Source: Nocardioidaceae bacterium (GTDB taxonomy: Bacteria; Actinomycetota; Actinomycetes; Propionibacteriales; Nocardioidaceae). From it: a stretch of 41,768 nucleotides of DNA. A program made the position numbers and the translations under genes. Below, piece by piece: positions 41,274 to 41,768 of the stretch (its first letter is position 1; each line of letters begins with the position of its first letter). The notes beneath the pieces are model-generated. The model saw only the letters and a list, made by a program, of their open reading frames with translations. It did not search any database and was not told the origin of the DNA. The DNA is taken from contig JAUJOO010000003.1 in assembly GCA_030447585.1 (NCBI GenBank), positions 220,870 to 262,637 on the forward strand, written 5' to 3'.

Positions 41274-41659
41274 TCCTCGACACGGGTGTACTGATCGCGT
41301 CCGAGCGACGCCACGCGGGAGTCGCTGACGTCGTCGCCGCCGACGACGACGTCGCGCTCGCTGCGATCACGATCGCCGAGTTGCGCACCGGTATCGAACT
41401 GGCTGCCGAGCGGCATCGCGCGGCGCGCAGCGATTTTCTGATCCGGGTTCTCGAGACTCTGCCAGTCCTGCCGTACAAGATGGAGACGGCAGAAGCCCAC
41501 GGGCGCCTGCTGGCGCATGTACATCGGGTCGGGACGAACCGCGGTGCACACGATCTCGTTATCGCGGCGACTGCCATCGCGACCAAACGCATCATTGTCA
41601 CCACAGATCTCAGCACGCGTTACAAGGACCTCCCGGAAGTGCATTCTGTGATCGTGTAG
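41258..41659 (+). CDS. vapC: VapC-like PIN-domain ribonuclease toxin
   Basis: 133 residues, GTG start. The four PIN acidic residues are in place: Asp8 (ILDTGVLI), Glu41 (AELRTG), Asp99 (GAHDLVIAATA) and Asp117 (TTDLSTRYKDL). VapC toxins are Mg-dependent RNases that cut tRNAs or rRNA when freed from the antitoxin. The pair is complete and looks functional. Confidence 0.92.
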   Translation: MARRLILDTGVLIASERRHAGVADVVAADDDVALAAITIAELRTGIELAAERHRAARSDFLIRVLETLPVLPYKMETAEAHGRLLAHVHRVGTNRGAHDLVIAATAIATKRIIVTTDLSTRYKDLPEVHSVIV

Positions 41660-41768
41660 CCGTCAGTGGACGTGAGGGTTGGGCCTAACTCATTTGCTGG
41701 CCGTAAGAGATGAAACTCCCTCGCGGCAGGTCGAGACGCGCGGCATGCTTGCCGGGATGATCAAGATC
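41660..41768. other. window end after vapC
   Basis: 109 bases without a complete gene. An ATG at 41758 begins ATGATCAAGATC and may be the start of a further gene, but too little is visible to judge. Confidence 0.3.

Noticed and set aside
1..41768. tRNA, rRNA or recognised riboswitch
   Set aside because: No cloverleaf, rRNA motif or known riboswitch core (c-di-AMP, c-di-GMP, cobalamin) was found by eye; the 150-base leader before the LPNTG gene was examined for these and did not match.

Overview
The window is high-GC actinobacterial DNA. Evidence for this is the use of GTG as well as ATG starts, several -10 boxes of the TAnnnT type lying 6-8 bases before a start codon (leaderless transcripts), and the backbone gene order trmD-rplS-lepB-lepB-rnhB-DUF2469-yraN-comM-dprA-xerC-M23-rpsB-tsf-pyrH-frr-cdsA-...-rlmN, which is typical of Actinomycetia. 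The dhaKLM and prpE genes and the overall gene style suggest Propionibacteriales/Nocardioidaceae, but that is only an inference; no rRNA or tRNA is present to settle it.

Layout. 1-10.6 kb: the end of a TrmD fused to a GNAT domain, ribosomal protein L19, two signal peptidases, RNase HII, a conserved DUF2469 protein, the YraN/ComM/DprA DNA-uptake and processing genes, a repeat-rich membrane protein, XerC and a convergent LytM-like protein. 10.6-15.2 kb: rpsB-tsf-pyrH-frr-cdsA. 15.2-16.7 kb: a long gene-free stretch with a strong hairpin terminator and a secreted asparagine-rich repeat protein. 17.1-20.4 kb: a compact five-gene operon with a leaderless promoter, made of an Lgt-like membrane protein, two related small membrane proteins, a radical SAM protein resembling the MJ0619/tetraether synthase (Tes) family, and another small membrane protein. 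20.4-26.1 kb: housekeeping genes (TrmH-type methyltransferase, histidine phosphatase, RlmN, HAD phosphatase) interleaved with three frameshifted genes. About 26.4-32.05 kb: an accessory island of lower GC, bracketed by a roughly 230-bp diverged direct repeat derived from the 3' end of a LOG-family gene. It holds a GH18 protein, a decayed ISL3-type IS, a class E-like sortase, a processive GT2 glycosyltransferase, a 42-residue LPNTG-transmembrane micropeptide, a membrane-anchored Mrr-like protein and a second IS remnant. 32.2-41.7 kb: a LOG-family gene (one frameshift), a RIO kinase, PrpE, the PTS-driven dihydroxyacetone kinase DhaK-DhaL-DhaM(HPr-EI) and a VapBC-like toxin-antitoxin pair.

Two regions stand out. 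The first is the Lgt-like/Tes-like radical SAM operon, a plausible membrane-lipid or lipid-anchor modification system. The second is the sortase/GT2/LPNTG micropeptide cassette, where the smallest possible sorting signal (LPxTG plus one membrane helix plus one terminal Arg) is co-encoded with a polysaccharide synthase and a sortase, with a GH18 hydrolase nearby. Six genes or gene remnants between 21 and 33 kb carry frameshifts while most neighbours are intact; from sequence alone I cannot tell real decay from consensus errors.
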